This document shows positions 31,289 through 41,712 of a DNA stretch of 64,000 bases, piece by piece. The stretch's first letter is position 1. Each line of letters begins with the position of its first letter. Made by a program: the position numbers and the translations under genes. Location of the stretch: contig JACONQ010000017.1 of assembly GCA_014281115.1 (NCBI GenBank), positions 1,302,001-1,366,000 of the forward strand, given 5' to 3'. Source of the stretch: Laburnicola sp. R22_1 (Eukaryota > Ascomycota > Dothideomycetes > Pleosporales > Didymosphaeriaceae). The notes under the pieces are model-generated. The model was not told the DNA's origin. It ran no database searches and worked only from the letters and a program-made list of their open reading frames with translations.

Positions 31289-32874
31289 CTTGAAAAAAAG
31301 AAAAAAAAGATTTTGGTAAGGGTGTAGGAGATGAGGTCGAAGTCGAAGGTGCAGGTATATACTTCTGGCACCTCGCCTAATATTAGACTAGCGCCGAATT
31401 CTAGAAGACGAGGGAGGAGAAGCAATAGGTGAATGATGGTGGGCGAATCAGAGAGCGTAGCTGGCCGGGTTAATCTCGCTCACCACAACATTCATCGCAG
31501 TCAAAGGGAGGTAGTACGTCATTGCTTCGTAGAGTGTCAGACTCTGCAAGTCATAACCCCGCAGCAGCAACTTTTAGCAGCGCTGCTCAGCTTAGGCGTT
31601 GGGGCAATATTCAACCAGGCTTGGCGGAGGTGGTCTCCCCTGGTCGCGGTAGACGATAGATGCGAGCCAGCAGCTGACGGATTAGCAAACTCGACGATAT
31701 ATGTCCTGTGGCATATGTTTCCCGTCGCGCTCGATACTACCAGTGTGTTACCCCAGGATCTATAATACGTACACCAAATGGAGCAGTACCTAGAGTTCTC
31801 CAGGTATATAACTTATTCTGCCGGCATATATGAGTCAACGCGAGAAAAGGGCCTCTACCACGAGCTATATAGATTGGATGTGTTACCCCAGGATACATAA
31901 TACGAAGTCAGGAAGTGTGGCCGACACAGACAGCGCGGGCATGATGGAGGGCATGTGGAAGGGCCATCAGCTGCCGAGGCAAAGACTCTGAATCTGGGAC
32001 TAAATGAGAGTTCATGCATCCTATCAAGCCATACTGTAGGTGTGGTACCACAGGATACGTAATATGGACTTAGACAGTGCGGAAACCCGGGATAATTGGC
32101 AGACTTTGGCAGTCGAGGGGCAACACAATCAGAAGGCATTGACACAGCTACGCGCCGAGTTGATAATATGTTCCTCGGACTTCGCTACAGGCGTGTATTC
32201 CTGCCATGATGCAAATTCGGACATTACGGACAAAAGGAGAATCACGGAATGGTATGAGCTGGGGAAATGGACATCATTTAAGAGGCCGATCTTTGGTCTT
32301 GCTTAGCTATAAGACAGTCGCATCTTACCAATGAATATAGAATTTGGAATGCGAATGTACATGATACGTCTAGTTCGTATGCGGGTCGCTAGGTTACACA
32401 ATGTAAACACGCATGTTAGAGACATGAAGGTCAATGATAGGTTTTTATCTACAAAAGGTACACGCAGTCGGTCGCTCTAAAATAACTACAATTAGCAATA
32501 TTTCATCAGATTCAGTCTACTGATTTGGAGAAGATAGTACTAAGGACTGCATATTTATGTTTAACACGAGAAACCAGTGGGTGACACTATAAGCTAGTAA
32601 CATAGGGAGATGAATTTTGTACATGAGGAAAACAGTGTTTAAGACAGGATGGATGATGCGTTAAAAGGGCGTGCGTGCACTTGTTGTGTAATGAAATATG
32701 ATATTATGGGACTATTAACAAGCTACGACAGTCTGCCATGTTATTTGCCATGTGAGGTGTATACTAGGACTTGAAAGCCAGGCCTTACGAAAAAAAACAG
32801 GGCACGGTAAATACCGTGTCGCTCCTTAGGGCATCTACATGCTCAATACTTGACCTCACCCGAGCCCCTCGCAT
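31289..32874. other. Intergenic region with three dispersed 25-bp repeats
   Basis: About 1.6 kb without a supportable gene. Related 25-bp words occur at 31745-31769, 31880-31904 and 32042-32066. They follow the pattern GTGTTACC-CAGGATAC-TAATACG, in the same orientation with 135- and 162-bp spacing. The sequence between them shows only faint similarity, so this may be an old tandem array or element remnant. The right part (32300-32870) is AT-leaning and empty. Confidence 0.5.
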
Positions 32875-34116
32875 TCACAAGCGGAGAGGTGTGACCATAA
32901 GAAACACTGCGACAGTCCACCCTTCCCAGGGCAGCACCAACAGAAACCGAATTGGAAAGTCGACGAGACCGCCCAACATGGCCAAATAGGTGATGAAGAT
33001 ACCGCAGCCAGTCACCATGGTAAAGCTCCAGATCCACCAGAGTATACGACGCCCAAGTAGCCGATACCTAGGGTATTCGTACATCCAATAGGGTTTGAGA
33101 AACCACATAACACATACTGCCAGGTGCCATCCTAGCCACAAAGGTGCTATGTCCTTGTCCAGATCATACTGGCCTAGCGACTGTTTGACAACGCAGTAGA
33201 GTAAGACGCAGGTGATAAACTGAGTCCAGGTCATGATCCAGGTGGTCTGACCGACCCCCAACATTTTCTCTTCTGGATCAAGTGGTATAAGTTGAACGGG
33301 CTGAACGGGTGCAACATCTTGCAGAGCTTCAACAGGTTGAGTATCTTGCAGGGCTTGATCTTCCAGAGCTTCAACAGGTTGAGCATCTTGCCGAGCTTGA
33401 GCTTCCAGAGCTTGAGCTTCATTTTCCAGATCTTGAGCTTCATCGCGCAGATCTCGAGCTTCATCGCGCAGAGCTTGAGCTTCATCTTGCGGACCTGGAA
33501 TAGGCTGATCATCTTGCGGACCTGGAATAGGCTCACCATCTTGCGGAGCTGGAATAGGTTCAAAATCTTCTGGAAATTGACCAGCGCGAACTTGTTCGAA
33601 GACTCGAATTTCTTCTAAGACATCAGCAATTGCAATGGGTCCACCATCCTCTACCATCCTAGCAAATTCTCTAAGAACCACTGGCGCATATCGCCGATGA
33701 TTCAGAAGGTGGTCAAAGAATACAAGGAACTCCGGCCCAAGTTCATGACGTTGTAGAACGTTGTGGATCTCGAGGAGGCGCGGCGTCTGCCCAGGAACGA
33801 GGGGGCGCTCTGTATACCATCGAGACTTGCAGAAAGGGCAGCGATCCGCGGTAACCGAATTTGAATTGAGCAGCTCGATGATGCAGTTGAGGTGGAAGTG
33901 ATGGCCCTCGCAACCGGGAATGTCTTTGACGAGTACAGCGTAGTTTGGTGATCCAGCGTACTGCTCGCCTACGACCGGAACTGGCATCGCATAACCATAG
34001 TGGCAGACTGCGCAAAATTCGCCCTCTTCTGGTTGGTAGAAGTGCTGGAGCTTTGTTCGAAGAAATTCCAAGGCCGTAGTGGGAAGTGGATTTGTATTCG
34101 CGTCAGCGTCCGCCAT
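32875..34116 (-). CDS. RING-H2 membrane protein with three adjacent repeat arrays
   Basis: A single exon encodes 413 residues from the ATG at 34116 (MADADANTNP). A RING-H2 finger is complete: C35-x2-C38, C69-x2-H72-x2-H75-x2-C78, C93-x2-C96, so E3 ubiquitin-ligase activity is likely. Residues ~187-285 are three arrays in a row: about three copies of a 9-residue PIPxPQDxx unit, about five of a 7-residue DEAxxLR/E unit that should form a coiled coil, and two of a 14-residue xAQPVEALxDxALQD unit. The C-terminal ~120 residues hold three or four hydrophobic segments (for example TQFITCVLLYCVV and RILWWIWSFTMVTGCGIFI), so the protein is membrane-anchored. It is divergent from a second RING gene across 452 bp. 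The family call is firm; the target is unknown. Confidence 0.82.
   Translation of the reverse strand: MADADANTNPLPTTALEFLRTKLQHFYQPEEGEFCAVCHYGYAMPVPVVGEQYAGSPNYAVLVKDIPGCEGHHFHLNCIIELLNSNSVTADRCPFCKSRWYTERPLVPGQTPRLLEIHNVLQRHELGPEFLVFFDHLLNHRRYAPVVLREFARMVEDGGPIAIADVLEEIRVFEQVRAGQFPEDFEPIPAPQDGEPIPGPQDDQPIPGPQDEAQALRDEARDLRDEAQDLENEAQALEAQARQDAQPVEALEDQALQDTQPVEALQDVAPVQPVQLIPLDPEEKMLGVGQTTWIMTWTQFITCVLLYCVVKQSLGQYDLDKDIAPLWLGWHLAVCVMWFLKPYWMYEYPRYRLLGRRILWWIWSFTMVTGCGIFITYLAMLGGLVDFPIRFLLVLPWEGWTVAVFLMVTPLRL
33295..33565. repeat. In-frame minisatellite arrays within the RING-H2 gene
   Basis: The plus strand repeats TCTTGCGGACCTGGAATAGG-type units of 27 bp, then 21-bp units around GAGCTTCATC, then 42-bp units containing TTCAACAGGTTGAG. 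All unit sizes are multiples of three, so changes in copy number keep the coding frame. Confidence 0.75.
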
Positions 34117-34568
34117 GGTTGTGGGTTGTTTCGGTTGTGAGTGGAGGGTTGATCGGGATAGATGTAGAGCACTGGGGGGTTTATATGGATAGAGGTAGAG
34201 TACGCCGAGTTTATATACGTGAGTATTCGGATTATTTTGTGCATGTACAAGTATTTCTAGCGTGAGTTTGTTCAAAGAGGCTATTATGTGAACGTATAAC
34301 TCGACAAGAATGCACACTACATTGTGAAGGTGGACTCCTCTCATGCGGAGTTCGGTGGAAAAGTTCAACGACGTCAAGTGAAATATGACAGTATCGGTGA
34401 ACGAGTGACCAAGCCTTTTTAGCGGCGGCAGACCGCAAGCGCGCAGTACATATTTCTCCTCTGCTGTCGATTCTGAACTTCGCCAGCGCACAAGTTGAGC
34501 CAACCGCAACACAACCTGGTGGTCATTGCACATTCTCACGCACAACGAAGCACCGAAACCACTACATC
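34117..34568. promoter_or_regulatory. Divergent promoter region of two RING genes
   Basis: This 452-bp interval lies between the start codons of two head-to-head RING-protein genes. No conserved box was identified by eye. The arrangement suggests possible co-regulation. Confidence 0.45.
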
Positions 34569-35513
34569 ATGCCAGACACGAACGATACCGAAGATGGACC
34601 TTCGACTATGCGCCATCTTCGAGATTTCGCCCTTTCGTTCTTTACTGGAACCCCAGCGGCTAGCCAAGCTCAGCCGAACGAGGCTAACCCTTTGAACGCT
34701 TTCATGGCTGAGATTATGGGAGCTCAGTACCTCAGGATGACGGAAATTCCCCAAATCGATGGCCTGGAGGCCCCCATCGACCTAGGCAGCTTCCACTTTC
34801 TGTTCTCGATCTTGCTCGAGCGAGTGCCGAGGTCATTCTGGGAGCCATACAATGCCACTCTCCTGTATATCATGCAGCCACGAAACAACGAGGGCGCGGA
34901 ATATGGTCGCGGTGATAGAATTGGACTTTGGGACTTTGCGGTCAAGGCGGAATATGCTATTGTACATGACGGAGAGATGGCCGATATACCTGACGATATC
35001 TCATCCGAAGAGCTTCAACTCCAAGCTCTTGTACGGGCTATAGCGGACTGGGTCTTTGAGAACGTATGGAAAGGCAGAACTGCACTTGAATGTATTGAAC
35101 CGGAAGCGGCACGCATCTGGTCGTTCTGGTGTATGCATCATTTGGAGTCCATCGTCGAGACCGACCCGAACCACCCAATGGATCCGAAATGCCCTATATG
35201 CCACAAGGATTTCAGTCGAAAAGTACCCGACCGAATGCCAATCCGCATCCGAGGCATCGACGGCTGCAAGAACCACATATTCTGTCACTCTTGTATTCTT
35301 CGCTGGATCACGTCAGGAGAAGACAATTCGAACACGTGCCCGCTCTGTCGCACCGAGTTGCTACCACAATCCGATGGCATGCTTATTCCGCCTATTGAGG
35401 ATACGGCTTTCGACTCTGACGAGGAATCTGAGCCAAAGGTGGATGAGGATGAGGGAGCGAAGGCACGACGGGAGTTCGTGGAGTCCATGGTCAGAGACTC
35501 TAGTGTGCAGTAA
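34569..35513 (+). CDS. RING-HC (C3HC4) protein
   Basis: A single exon of 314 residues. The RING finger is complete: C208-x2-C211, C233-x2-H236-x2-C239-x2-C242 and C257-x2-C260, with the typical DGCKNHIFCHSCILRW core. The ~200 residues before it carry no named domain and include a hydrophobic patch (GSFHFLFSILLERVPRSFW). The C-terminus is acidic (EDTAFDSDEESEPKVDEDEG). No transmembrane segment is obvious, unlike its divergent neighbour. The protein is likely a soluble E3 ubiquitin ligase with unknown partners. I suspect a lineage-expanded RING family, because the pair sits in a repeat-rich stretch, but that is inference. Confidence 0.82.
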   Translation: MPDTNDTEDGPSTMRHLRDFALSFFTGTPAASQAQPNEANPLNAFMAEIMGAQYLRMTEIPQIDGLEAPIDLGSFHFLFSILLERVPRSFWEPYNATLLYIMQPRNNEGAEYGRGDRIGLWDFAVKAEYAIVHDGEMADIPDDISSEELQLQALVRAIADWVFENVWKGRTALECIEPEAARIWSFWCMHHLESIVETDPNHPMDPKCPICHKDFSRKVPDRMPIRIRGIDGCKNHIFCHSCILRWITSGEDNSNTCPLCRTELLPQSDGMLIPPIEDTAFDSDEESEPKVDEDEGAKARREFVESMVRDSSVQ

Positions 35514-36160
35514 TGCGGCATTGAATATGAACCAGGGTTGGCATTCACAAGGGTGTCTAAAGGGCCTCACGGGAGCATTTGTGGACGGTAGATATACATG
35601 GACAAGCAAACGTCCGGCGAATAATACTATACGGGATCGAAAAGTCGTGCCCTCTGTATGCATGTGTGATTATTGATGGGAAGGTACGGAGAAGGGTGAG
35701 GGTGGGCCAGCGCGAGGGGCTTTGGCATCGGTTCTAAGCGAACCTGCTCCTTTAGGCAATCGCCATCTCCATGTGGATCGTAGCCGTGCCTCTGTGGCAA
35801 CGAGGCCTGACCGCCCTGTGCGACAAACCTGCTACAACGGGCAGAAGCGCTCATGGTGTCGAAGACTGCGCTAACATTCACCCCTCACGTCTGGCCGCCC
35901 ATCACCACTACGCCGGCCGACTATCCCTATCCCAGTTACGCAGTGCTTATCTGACCGAGACACGCGGACGGCTTTACCTCGTGACGTGCATGCGTGCCTG
36001 CGCTCATTGATCGTCGTCTTTGCTCAACCCTCATCCCACCTCTCGCACTCTTACTATTATCACGACATCCAGCTCCTAGACCAGCACATTTTTACTCTTC
36101 CTTCCTGTCTTGCTTGTTCCAATATTCGAAAATCGCTGTGTACAGCCCGGCGTCGGCGTC
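35514..36160. other. Intergenic region upstream of the molybdate transporter
   Basis: A 647-bp gap between two plus-strand genes. It is pyrimidine-rich near 36040-36110, as often seen just before fungal start codons. I see no gene. Confidence 0.4.
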
Positions 36161-37619
36161 ATGGTTTCGATCAGGAACCCGCTTCCCCATCTTCGCAAGG
36201 TCCACAGGCACAATGTCGAAACGTTCAGATCAGCACCTCTCTCAGAGCTCTCCGGGTCGCTGGGGGACTTGGGTACCCTCCTACCGCTCATGACAGCTCT
36301 CGTGATCACAAAGGCCATCTCTCTCCCGGCGACGCTACTCTTTACAGGAGCTGCAAACATTTTGACGGGGGTCGCTTTCGGCATTCCGTTACCGGTACAG
36401 CCCATGAAAGCGATTGCAGCAGTAGCAATCGCGAGGAAGTTCACGCTCGAAGAGAATGCCGCGGCTGGTATAGTGGTGAGTTGCTTCAGGATTTGTGATA
36501 TCTGCGCGATATGCTCATTGTGCACCTACTATACAGGTCGCATCTCTGGTCGGCATCGTCAGCGCCACCGGCTTGATCAACTATGCGAACAGAGTCACCC
36601 CAGTTCCTGTGGTCAAGGGCATTCAGGTGGGAGCCGGTCTATCTCTATGTATGAGCGCAGGTTCGAAAGTGCTTGGGCCGCTGAGCTGGACCGGGCCGTG
36701 GTGGGGCGATAATCTTCTATGGGCTATTGCAGCCGTAGTCTTGCTGCTGTTCACATTCGTCTATCCAGAGATGCCATATGCTTTGGTCATCTTTACTGTG
36801 GGTATCATACTATCGGTGTTGTCTCCCAACAGAGACACCTCTACCCCAGCTGTGATCGACATCCCGATAGTCCACCCATCTGGTCATGATTTCTGGAAAG
36901 CAACCACAACGGCGGCCCTTGGACAACTCCCTCTCACTCTTCTGAACTCTGTCATCGCAGTCTCAGCTCTAGCCTCGGACCTTTTGCCCTCGCCGCCCTT
37001 CCCTGCTGCTCCCACAGTAACTGCGCTCGGCATATCCGTTGCCGCTATGAACCTCGTAGCATGCTGGTTTGGTGGTATGCCCACCTGCCACGGCTCTGGA
37101 GGTCTTGCTGGGCAATACCGATTCGGCGCACGAAGCGGATCCAGTATCATATTTCTCGGATCTCTCAAGTTCATACTCGGTCTCATCGCTTTCTTTAAAT
37201 CTGGTCCGATCGTCAGTGTTCTCTCCGGCATACCCAGCTCACTGCTCGGTGTCTTGATCTTCGCAGCTGGAATTGAGCTCGCCAAGGTCGGCGAGAGTGT
37301 CAATACAGATGCAAGGGACCTGCGCGTGTTAAACCGTAACGATACGTGGGATGGCAAGAGACTAAAACAGTTGGGGGACGATGAGAGGAAAGAGAGGTTT
37401 ATGGTGATGCTAGTGACGGTTGCGGGTCTACTAGCATTCAGGAATACTGCACTGGGATTCATTGCGGGGTTGGTATGGCACTGGGGTTTCAAGGTCGCTA
37501 GAAGGGCAGAGGAGTGGAGGGAGCGTCGCCAAGGAAGACCATTCTGGAGGTTGTTCGACCATAGTCGCGAGGAGAGTACTGGACTCCTTGTGCACGAAGA
37601 GTCTGACAGGATTGCTTGA
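36161..37619 (+). CDS. MOT1-type molybdate transporter (SulP-related)
   Basis: Exons 36161-36475 and 36537-37619 flank a 61-nt intron and encode 465 residues. The two family hallmarks are present: PLPVQPMKAIAAVAIARKF near residue 75-95 and MPTCHGSGGLAGQYRFGARS near residue 300. About ten hydrophobic segments are visible. These motifs define the MOT1 group of high-affinity molybdate carriers in plants, algae and fungi, which supply the molybdenum cofactor for nitrate reductase, sulfite oxidase and MOSC proteins. The start at 36161 is the first in-frame ATG. The exon junction gives GIVVASLVG; an alternative donor three bases upstream would remove one Val. The C-terminal ~35 residues are polar. 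Confidence in the family is high; no regulatory element was identified. Confidence 0.88.
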
Positions 37620-38195
37620 GTACTGAGATACCTTTTTGCGACTGTTTTGGGCATAGCGATACGGAGTTTGTCGGCGTCGACGGTGCACTATGATCGATAA
37701 GTACAGATGACTGTACGTGAACCTTCTCTTTGAGGCCCACCTGCATAGACTTTAAAGACCCACTAAATTTAAACCCCATTCGCCACACAGGTGAAAATAT
37801 TTCACATGTACGAAGGAGGCAATCGCAACCACCGTGCTCCCGCGGCCCCATAACCGATGTAGCGAAATGCTGGACTGCCCGAAAATTCAGGCAATCTTAC
37901 CTAGCTGATGTTTGTTTTACAGCTTGTGTCGGTGGGATTACTCTCTAGCGCATTCCTAGCAGGATCGGATGCGCTTGAAGGATCCAGTGCACCTGATGAA
38001 CTAAAGCGTTGCCGTTGTCATTTAGACGCGTCTGACTACAGACAACGGCATCCCAGGCAAGACTACCGTCGCAGTAGACCCGTTTAATTGTCCTAATTAG
38101 GCATAAAGCCAGAAAAGCACTCCAGACTATAAAAACACCATGGCGTTGAGCTTTCAACAAAGACACACACTTCGTAACTTTAACAAAAAGTCAGT
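37620..38195. other. Intergenic region upstream of the disrupted sugar porter
   Basis: A 576-bp gap between co-directional genes. I see no gene or repeat. It should hold the sugar-porter promoter; ACTATAAAAAC near 38127 is a candidate TATA-like element about 70 bp before the start codon. Confidence 0.4.
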
Positions 38196-40282
38196 ATGGC
38201 TTTGGAGGACATTACCAGCCAAGTACTTCATCCACCTCGATATGTCATTGCTTCCATTCTTGCTGGTTTGGGTGGTGTTCTTTTTGGGTACGTTGGTTCA
38301 CATATAGAATGTCATTCAGTTGATACTGACCCGGCTTTTAGACTCGATACAGGCACCATTGGTCCTGTAACTGCCATGTCGCAATTTTCAGAAACCTTTG
38401 GAACGGTATCTGCAACCGTTCACGGCCTCATTGTATCGTCTATTCTCATCACAGGTGCCGCATCGTCGTTCCTAGCCGGTCATCTCGCCGACACTGTCGG
38501 ACGTCCACTCAGAATGGCTATTGAAGCCGTCGTCTTCGGTATCGGCGCTGCGCTCGAAGCTGCTTCTGTTCATCTGGCCATGTTGTTCGTCGGGCGACTC
38601 GTCACTGGTGTAGGCGAGGGCCTTTTCCTGAGCACTACTGTAGTATATATCAGCGCTGACAACGTAGCGTAGTACGGTACGGTTGACCCTCATTGCTCTA
38701 CGCTACGGCTTGTATGGGCGCTACGTACGTACGGGAGCCGCTGGAGATGCTAGATTACGCCCCGTAACCGTAGTACGGCCTAAAAAGGTGTTTACGGGCC
38801 GTATATGCCAAGATCCTTCCTAATTAGGTAATTAGTGATTGTTTTCTAGTGTTGAGGTCGTTAAAAAGTTGTCTTTTTAGGAGATTAACTTTACAAGGTT
38901 AAAAAGGTTACTTTTAACAACTTTTCAACAACACCAAAAGGTCGCGTTAAAAGCTCACAAAAAGGCTCCCGTAGAGCCGTAATTACGCCTCGTCCACATA
39001 CAAATTACGGCTACGGTACGGCCTAGGAGGCAGCTACGTACGTACGACGTACGGGACGTACTACGGGACGTACTATTACGCGTAGTACGGTACGTTGTCA
39101 GCGCTGGTCTATATTTGCGAGATCGTGCCCGCAAAAGGGCGTGGTGTCATCGCGTCTGCGCCGCAGTTTTTTATCACGCTGGTTCTCGTCGTGGGGTACT
39201 TCTTCTGCTACGGCACCGTCAATATCCGCTCTTCTCTAGCGTGGAGGCTGCCGTTCGCTTTCCAATCACTATGCGCGTTCTTATGGACAGCGATGAGCGC
39301 GTTCCTCTTACCACACTCACCGCGCTGGCTCAAAGCAAAGGGACGCTTGGAAGAGGTGGAACCAGCCTGGCAGAAGCTCGGAATTGCCCCGACAGACAAT
39401 CTTGAAGACTCATCCGCGCGTGATCTCGAGACCGAAGCTGGACTAAACATGGAGCCCCTCGCGTTGAGACGGACGGCAACACACCAGAGCGTCAAAGAAG
39501 AAGTGCACATGCTCCTCCGCGTGTTTGCAAAAGACGTGCGCAAACCAACCGCTCTTGGCGTCTTCATGATGTTCATGATGCAACTCTCCGGTATCGACGG
39601 CGTTTTATATGTCAGCCATCTCCCCGCATCTCGAATGGACGGGTTAGATTTGCTAATACTATGCTAGTACGCGCCCCTTCTATTCCAACAAGCCGGCCTC
39701 GTCAGTGAATCCTCCTCCTTCCTAGCCTCCGGCCTCAGCGGCGTCGTCATCTTCGCAACCACCATCCCAGCCGTCTTATTAGCCGATCGCTGGTCCCGTC
39801 GCACCTTCGTAGTATACGGCGGTTTCGTCTTGGCCGCAATCATGCTCGTCATCGGCGCCTTGTATGCCGCAAACGGTGTCTTCAGCGACCACGGCGCTGG
39901 CCGCTGGGTCGTAGTCGTCTTCATTTTCTTCTTCACTTTTGTGTATAGTGCGACGTGGGCTGTCACCATCAGCATTTATGCTAGCGAGGTGCAGCCGATT
40001 AAGACGAGAGCGGCGGCCAATAGTCTAGGGCGGAGCGGAAATTGGATCGTCAATTGGATGGTTGCATTCACGACGCCTATTTTTTTAACAAGGTCTTCGT
40101 CTGGTGTGTATTTCTTGTTTGGGGCGTCGTGCCTTTTGACGTCGGTGGTTTGTTTTTTGTGGATGCCTGAGACGAGGGGCTTGTCGTTGGAGGAGATTGA
40201 TGGTGTTTTTGATAAAGGGGGTCAGGGGTCGAGGGTCAGGTCGGTCATGAGCATTGTGAGGAGACGAGAGGTGGAGAGTTGA
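38196..40282 (+). pseudogene. MFS sugar porter interrupted by a 456-bp element
   Basis: Three coding blocks remain: 38196-38287 plus 38342-38650 (54-nt intron between), 39115-39610, and 39668-40282 (57-nt intron, GTCAGC donor). Without the insert at 38651-39106 and one 8-bp duplicate they form one 504-codon frame, the normal length of a sugar porter. Family landmarks are the TM1 turn GGVLFGLDTGTIG, the loop LADTVGRPLR, GEGLFLST, then ICEIVPAKGRG, the central PHSPRWLKAKGR, and PETRGLSLEEID near the end. The insert adds 464 bp including the duplicate, which shifts the frame, and brings a TAG at 38670. The gene is therefore probably inactive. An in-frame cryptic splice (38643 to 39085) could in principle bypass the insert. 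The neighbouring GH43 and CE16-like genes suggest a former role in plant-sugar uptake. Confidence 0.82.
38651..39106. mobile_element. Non-autonomous hAT-like MITE, 456 bp
   Basis: The element begins CAGCGCTGACAACGTA and ends with its exact 16-bp reverse complement; imperfect similarity continues inward for about ten more bases. It is flanked by an 8-bp duplication, GTATATAT (38643-38650) and GTCTATAT (39107-39114), with one mismatch. An 8-bp target duplication with a CAG start is typical of the hAT superfamily. The subterminal regions are packed with TACG/GTACG words, resembling hAT transposase-binding repeats. There is no coding capacity. Composition is not AT-skewed, so the copy does not look RIP-affected and may be recent. 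Confidence 0.82.
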
Positions 40283-40728
40283 GCGTCAGGGTATGGGACG
40301 GGCCTGTTCGCTGATGCGGTCACTTGATTCGACAAGTGTTGTTCTACTCTGCCGTCTGTCGTGAGGAAAAGATGTGCTGGAAAGACCGCGAGCACTCCGG
40401 AAAGAGCATGAAGAGATACGTGTGTAGAAGACGTGCGGAGCAGGTAGCCTTCGAGGCGGAACAGAAGAGTAACCGTAAGATTGAGAACAAGCGCAATCCA
40501 GGATTGGGTGATTCAATGAGTGGGTTTTGTACTGCGCTACAGGTGAACTCCCTATCAAAAAACTGACAAGAAGATTTAATAGAGCTCAGTACTTTTATAC
40601 AATAGGCGATGAAAATTTACCAGTAATCGCAGCATTCAGAAGCTATGTTGGTAAAAAATACCACGAACATGAGTGGCTTGATAATTCGTTATATAAACCA
40701 CGTAGTCTCATTCCATGTTTCAGCTTCG
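40283..40728. other. Convergent 3' intergenic tract
   Basis: A 446-bp gap between the ends of the sugar-porter relic and the GH43 gene. No supportable gene or repeat was seen. Confidence 0.35.
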
Positions 40729-41712
40729 TTAAACTTCCGGCTGCGGCTCCGCCAGCTGTATCTTGCCCTCCTTATCATACACAATCTCCCTAATCTTCGC
40801 GCACCTAAGATGGTTCTTCCCCCCGCTCAACGAGCTATCATGATAAAACAGATACCACTTGCCCTTGAACTCGACAATGCTATGATGCGTAGTCCAGCCA
40901 ATCACAGGCTCGAGTATCCTACCTCCGTACGTGAAAGGGCCCAGGGGGCTATCGCTGATAGCATACGCGAGATAGTGCGTGTCGCCCGTCGAGTAGCTAA
41001 AGTAGTATTTGCCGTTGTACTTGTGCAGCCAGGCGGCCTCGAAGAAGCGGCGGGCGTGGTCGCTTGCGGAGATGGGTTCAGAAGTGGAGGGGTCGAGGAT
41101 GACAACGTCGGTCACGGGCGAGGCGAGGGAGATCATGTCTTCGCTCAGTTTGGCTACTTTGGCGTGCAACGCGTGCCCGGTTGCTGGTTCCTTGGGGCCG
41201 AGCTGTGTCTTGTCGAACGTGCCGTTGGCATAGCATTGTAACTGTCCTCCCCAGAGTCCTCCAAAATACAGATACGCCTGCCCGTCGTCGTCCACGAAGA
41301 CCGCAGGATCGATGCTGAATGTGCCCTTGATAGGTTCGGGTTCCGCTTGGAAAGGTCCTTCCGGTTTGTCGCCCACCGCAACGCCAATCCTGAAGATGTC
41401 GTCTTTGTCCCGTGCGGGGTAGTAGAGATAGTATTTTCCGTTTTTAGCAGCCGCGTCGGGCGCCCATAGCTGCTTTGAAACCCAGGCGATATCCTCCGCT
41501 TTGAGCGCAATGCCGTGGTCTGTGACCGGCCCGCCCACCTCGTCCATGCTGAGGACGTGGTAATCGTTCATGTCGTACTGGTCTCCATTGTCGTTGCTTG
41601 CGATCTCTGTGTCGCGGTCGTGCGAGGGATAGACATAGAGCTTGCCGTTGAAGACGTGCGCGGACGGGTCGGCGGTGTAAAGGTGCGTCACGAGGGGCTT
41701 CTTGTCGGCCAT
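40729..41712 (-). CDS. Glycoside hydrolase family 43 enzyme, no signal peptide
   Basis: A single exon of 327 residues starting MADKKPLVTHLYTADPSAHVF. GH43 five-bladed propellers use three acidic residues. Candidates visible here are the Asp in TADPSAHVF (general base), the Asp in GTFSIDPAVFVDDDG (pKa modulator) and the Glu in RRFFEAAWLHKYNGKYYFSY (general acid). Repeated YLYF/KYYFSYS/WYLFYHD strands fit the propeller, and length is normal for a single-domain member. Family members are mainly beta-xylosidases and arabinofuranosidases. There is no N-terminal hydrophobic stretch, so the enzyme is likely intracellular and would act on imported oligosaccharides. That fits the adjacent sugar porter, which is now broken. 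Exact specificity cannot be told. Confidence 0.88.
   Translation of the reverse strand: MADKKPLVTHLYTADPSAHVFNGKLYVYPSHDRDTEIASNDNGDQYDMNDYHVLSMDEVGGPVTDHGIALKAEDIAWVSKQLWAPDAAAKNGKYYLYYPARDKDDIFRIGVAVGDKPEGPFQAEPEPIKGTFSIDPAVFVDDDGQAYLYFGGLWGGQLQCYANGTFDKTQLGPKEPATGHALHAKVAKLSEDMISLASPVTDVVILDPSTSEPISASDHARRFFEAAWLHKYNGKYYFSYSTGDTHYLAYAISDSPLGPFTYGGRILEPVIGWTTHHSIVEFKGKWYLFYHDSSLSGGKNHLRCAKIREIVYDKEGKIQLAEPQPEV

Noticed and set aside
31433..31765. 110-codon plus-strand frame
   Set aside because: No recognisable domain, and it ends inside a dispersed repeat word, so it is probably chance.
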